NCBI GenBank assembly: GCA_025451235.1
Contig: JANWKT010000001.1
Location: 124,001 to 188,000, forward strand
From: Flavobacteriales bacterium
GTDB taxonomy: Bacteria > Bacteroidota > Bacteroidia > CAIKAF01
Direction: 5' to 3'
Length of the DNA stretch: 64,000 nt
A program made the position numbers and the translations under genes. Positions 62,798 through 64,000 of this stretch are shown one piece after another (position 1 is the first letter of the stretch; the number at the start of each line of letters is the position of its first letter). The notes under the pieces were generated by a model. The model saw only the letters and a list, made by a program, of their open reading frames with translations. It was not told the DNA's origin and searched no databases.

Positions 62798-64000
62798 ATG
62801 GGGAATATAGTGGCTATAGTGGGAAGACCGAATGTGGGGAAATCTACCTTGTTTAACAGGCTTACGGAAACGCGTAACGCCATTGTGGATGAATTTAGCG
62901 GAGTAACCCGGGATCGCCATTATGGAAAAGTAGAATGGAATGGCAGGGAATTCTCTATTATTGATACCGGGGGTTATATCAGCGGGTCTTCGGATGTTTT
63001 TGAAGAAGAGATCAGAAAACAGGTGGTGATCGCCATCGAAGAATCAGATCTTATCTTATTTATCGTGGACAGCCAGGTAGGAATTACCGACCTCGACAAG
63101 GTAGTCGTTGACATGCTTCGCCGAAGTGGTAAAAAAATATTGGTGATCGCCAATAAGGTGGATAATTTCGAAATGATCCATCAAACATACGAGTTCCAGG
63201 GGTTTGGTATAGGAGAAGTTTTTGCCGTTTCCAGTCTAAGTGGTCAGGGAACAGGTGATCTGCTGGACAAGGTATTGGAGATGATCGAAGATAAACCGGT
63301 GGATTACGATGAGAGCTTGCCCAAGATTGCGATAGTTGGAAGGCCCAATGTGGGCAAATCATCTTTGACCAATGCATTGCTGGGTGATGAAAGAAATATT
63401 GTAACTCCACTGGCAGGAACTACCCGGGATTCCATTTATACCCGTTATAAGTCGTTTGGTTTTGATTTTTACCTGATCGATACTGCCGGACTCAGAAAGA
63501 AGGCCAAAGTAAAGGAAGACCTGGAGTTCTATTCGGTTTTGAGGAGTGTACGCACCATTGAAGCAGCAGATGTATGCATTCTTATGATAGATGCCACCGA
63601 AGGGTTCGAAAGCCAGGACATGAATATATTTACCCTCATCCAAAGAAATCATAAAGGCGTAGTTATATTAGTTAATAAATGGGATCTCATAGAAGAAAAG
63701 GGTACACATACGTCCAATGATTATAAAAAACTGATTGAAAAAAAGATTGCGCCCTTTACCGATGTCCCCATCATTTTTACTTCGGTTCCTGAAAAACAAA
63801 GGATCTTTAAGGCGTTGGAAACAGCTGTGGAGGTTTATCAGAACAGAAGCAAAAGGATTCCTACCCATTCCCTCAACGATTTTATACTTCCTATTATAGC
63901 TCAAACTCCGCCTCCTTCCTATAAAGGAAAATATATCAAGATTAAATATGCTACTCAGCTACCCACTCATTTTCCTCAATTCGCTTTGTTTTGCAACTTG
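62798..64000 (+). CDS. der: GTPase Der (EngA), 3' end outside window
   Basis: Der is a tandem GTPase essential for 50S ribosome assembly. The frame runs without a stop from ATG 62798 to the window end (401 codons; the family is about 435-440). Both G domains are seen: the first has [14 protein letters not shown] and DTGGY, with NKVD near 125; the second has [16 protein letters not shown] (near 178), [11 protein letters not shown] and NKWD near 296. The KH-like C-terminus has begun ([20 protein letters not shown]). No frame break is visible. Confidence 0.96.
   Translation, partial: MGNIVAIVGRPNVGKSTLFNRLTETRNAIVDEFSGVTRDRHYGKVEWNGREFSIIDTGGYISGSSDVFEEEIRKQVVIAIEESDLILFIVDSQVGITDLDKVVVDMLRRSGKKILVIANKVDNFEMIHQTYEFQGFGIGEVFAVSSLSGQGTGDLLDKVLEMIEDKPVDYDESLPKIAIVGRPNVGKSSLTNALLGDERNIVTPLAGTTRDSIYTRYKSFGFDFYLIDTAGLRKKAKVKEDLEFYSVLRSVRTIEAADVCILMIDATEGFESQDMNIFTLIQRNHKGVVILVNKWDLIEEKGTHTSNDYKKLIEKKIAPFTDVPIIFTSVPEKQRIFKALETAVEVYQNRSKRIPTHSLNDFILPIIAQTPPPSYKGKYIKIKYATQLPTHFPQFALFCNL

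Noticed and set aside
1-64000. CRISPR array, prophage or transposon
   Set aside because: I saw no evenly spaced repeats with unique spacers, no phage structural genes and no transposase motifs.

Overview
The window comes from a member of the Bacteroidota, probably free-living and aerobic. Several signals agree. Promoters follow the Bacteroidota pattern TTTG-N19-TAnnTTTG. Two secreted proteins end in type IX secretion (T9SS) sorting domains. There is a DUF4197 lipoprotein-like gene, an mreBCD-mrdA-rodA cluster, a HmuY/HmuR-type haem locus, and a cytochrome oxidase cluster with two subunit III genes and ctaB. The DNA is moderately AT-rich and densely coded. I see no phage, transposase, plasmid or CRISPR array, so this looks like ordinary chromosome with a few accessory islands. 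Nothing here narrows the taxonomy below phylum with confidence.

Layout. 1-2020: the end of bamA, an OmpH/Skp chaperone and murI (envelope assembly, + strand). 2047-7870: a large palindrome, a DUF4197 gene, then minus-strand genes for a membrane protein, a PAP2-like protein, sigma-54 (rpoN), riboflavin synthase and a coiled-coil lipoprotein. 8094-11377: a DCC-family protein, an LpxH-like phosphatase and uvrC. 11472-17032: a tiny Cys/Lys-rich gene with an excellent promoter, a three-gene haem-acquisition operon (T9SS-exported HmuY-like protein, TonB receptor, HmuY-like lipoprotein) and a LuxR-type regulator. 17322-18894: polyprenyl diphosphate synthase and tRNA-Gln with its promoter, terminators and a duplicated 3' end. 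18895-25611: one giant secreted beta-helix/Ig-like protein. 25829-30248: a prolyl oligopeptidase, a Ser/Thr kinase and a secreted serine hydrolase. 30447-34058: a degenerate SCO-like protein and the ctaB-cox3-cox3-cox4 operon. 34080-34356: tRNA-Ser followed by a 62-bp direct repeat. 34407-42312: an acetyltransferase, then the tightly packed operon mreB-mreC-mreD-mrdA-rodA-tatD-ansA. 42560-56742: purH, an ABC permease, a GyrI-like protein, a cation-efflux protein, a thioesterase, a lipoprotein, small genes, YraN, an RluB-like pseudouridine synthase, a GH3-family protein and AsmA. 56750-62636: a two-component system and a 1197-residue outer-membrane protein. 62798-end: der (EngA), cut by the window edge.

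How they work together. The mre/mrd operon builds the rod-shaped wall, and murI and the polyprenyl synthase supply wall precursors and lipid carriers. bamA, ompH and AsmA serve the outer membrane. ctaB makes the haem O precursor of haem A for the oxidase encoded next to it, while the hmu operon probably imports haem. The most unusual items are a 112-bp tandem-duplication-like insert between mreD and mrdA, an SCO paralogue that has lost all its copper ligands, paired HmuY paralogues using two different export routes, a Cys/Lys-rich microprotein gene, and a lipoprotein with serpin-like C-terminal motifs. None of these proves a new system; each is offered as a testable lead.
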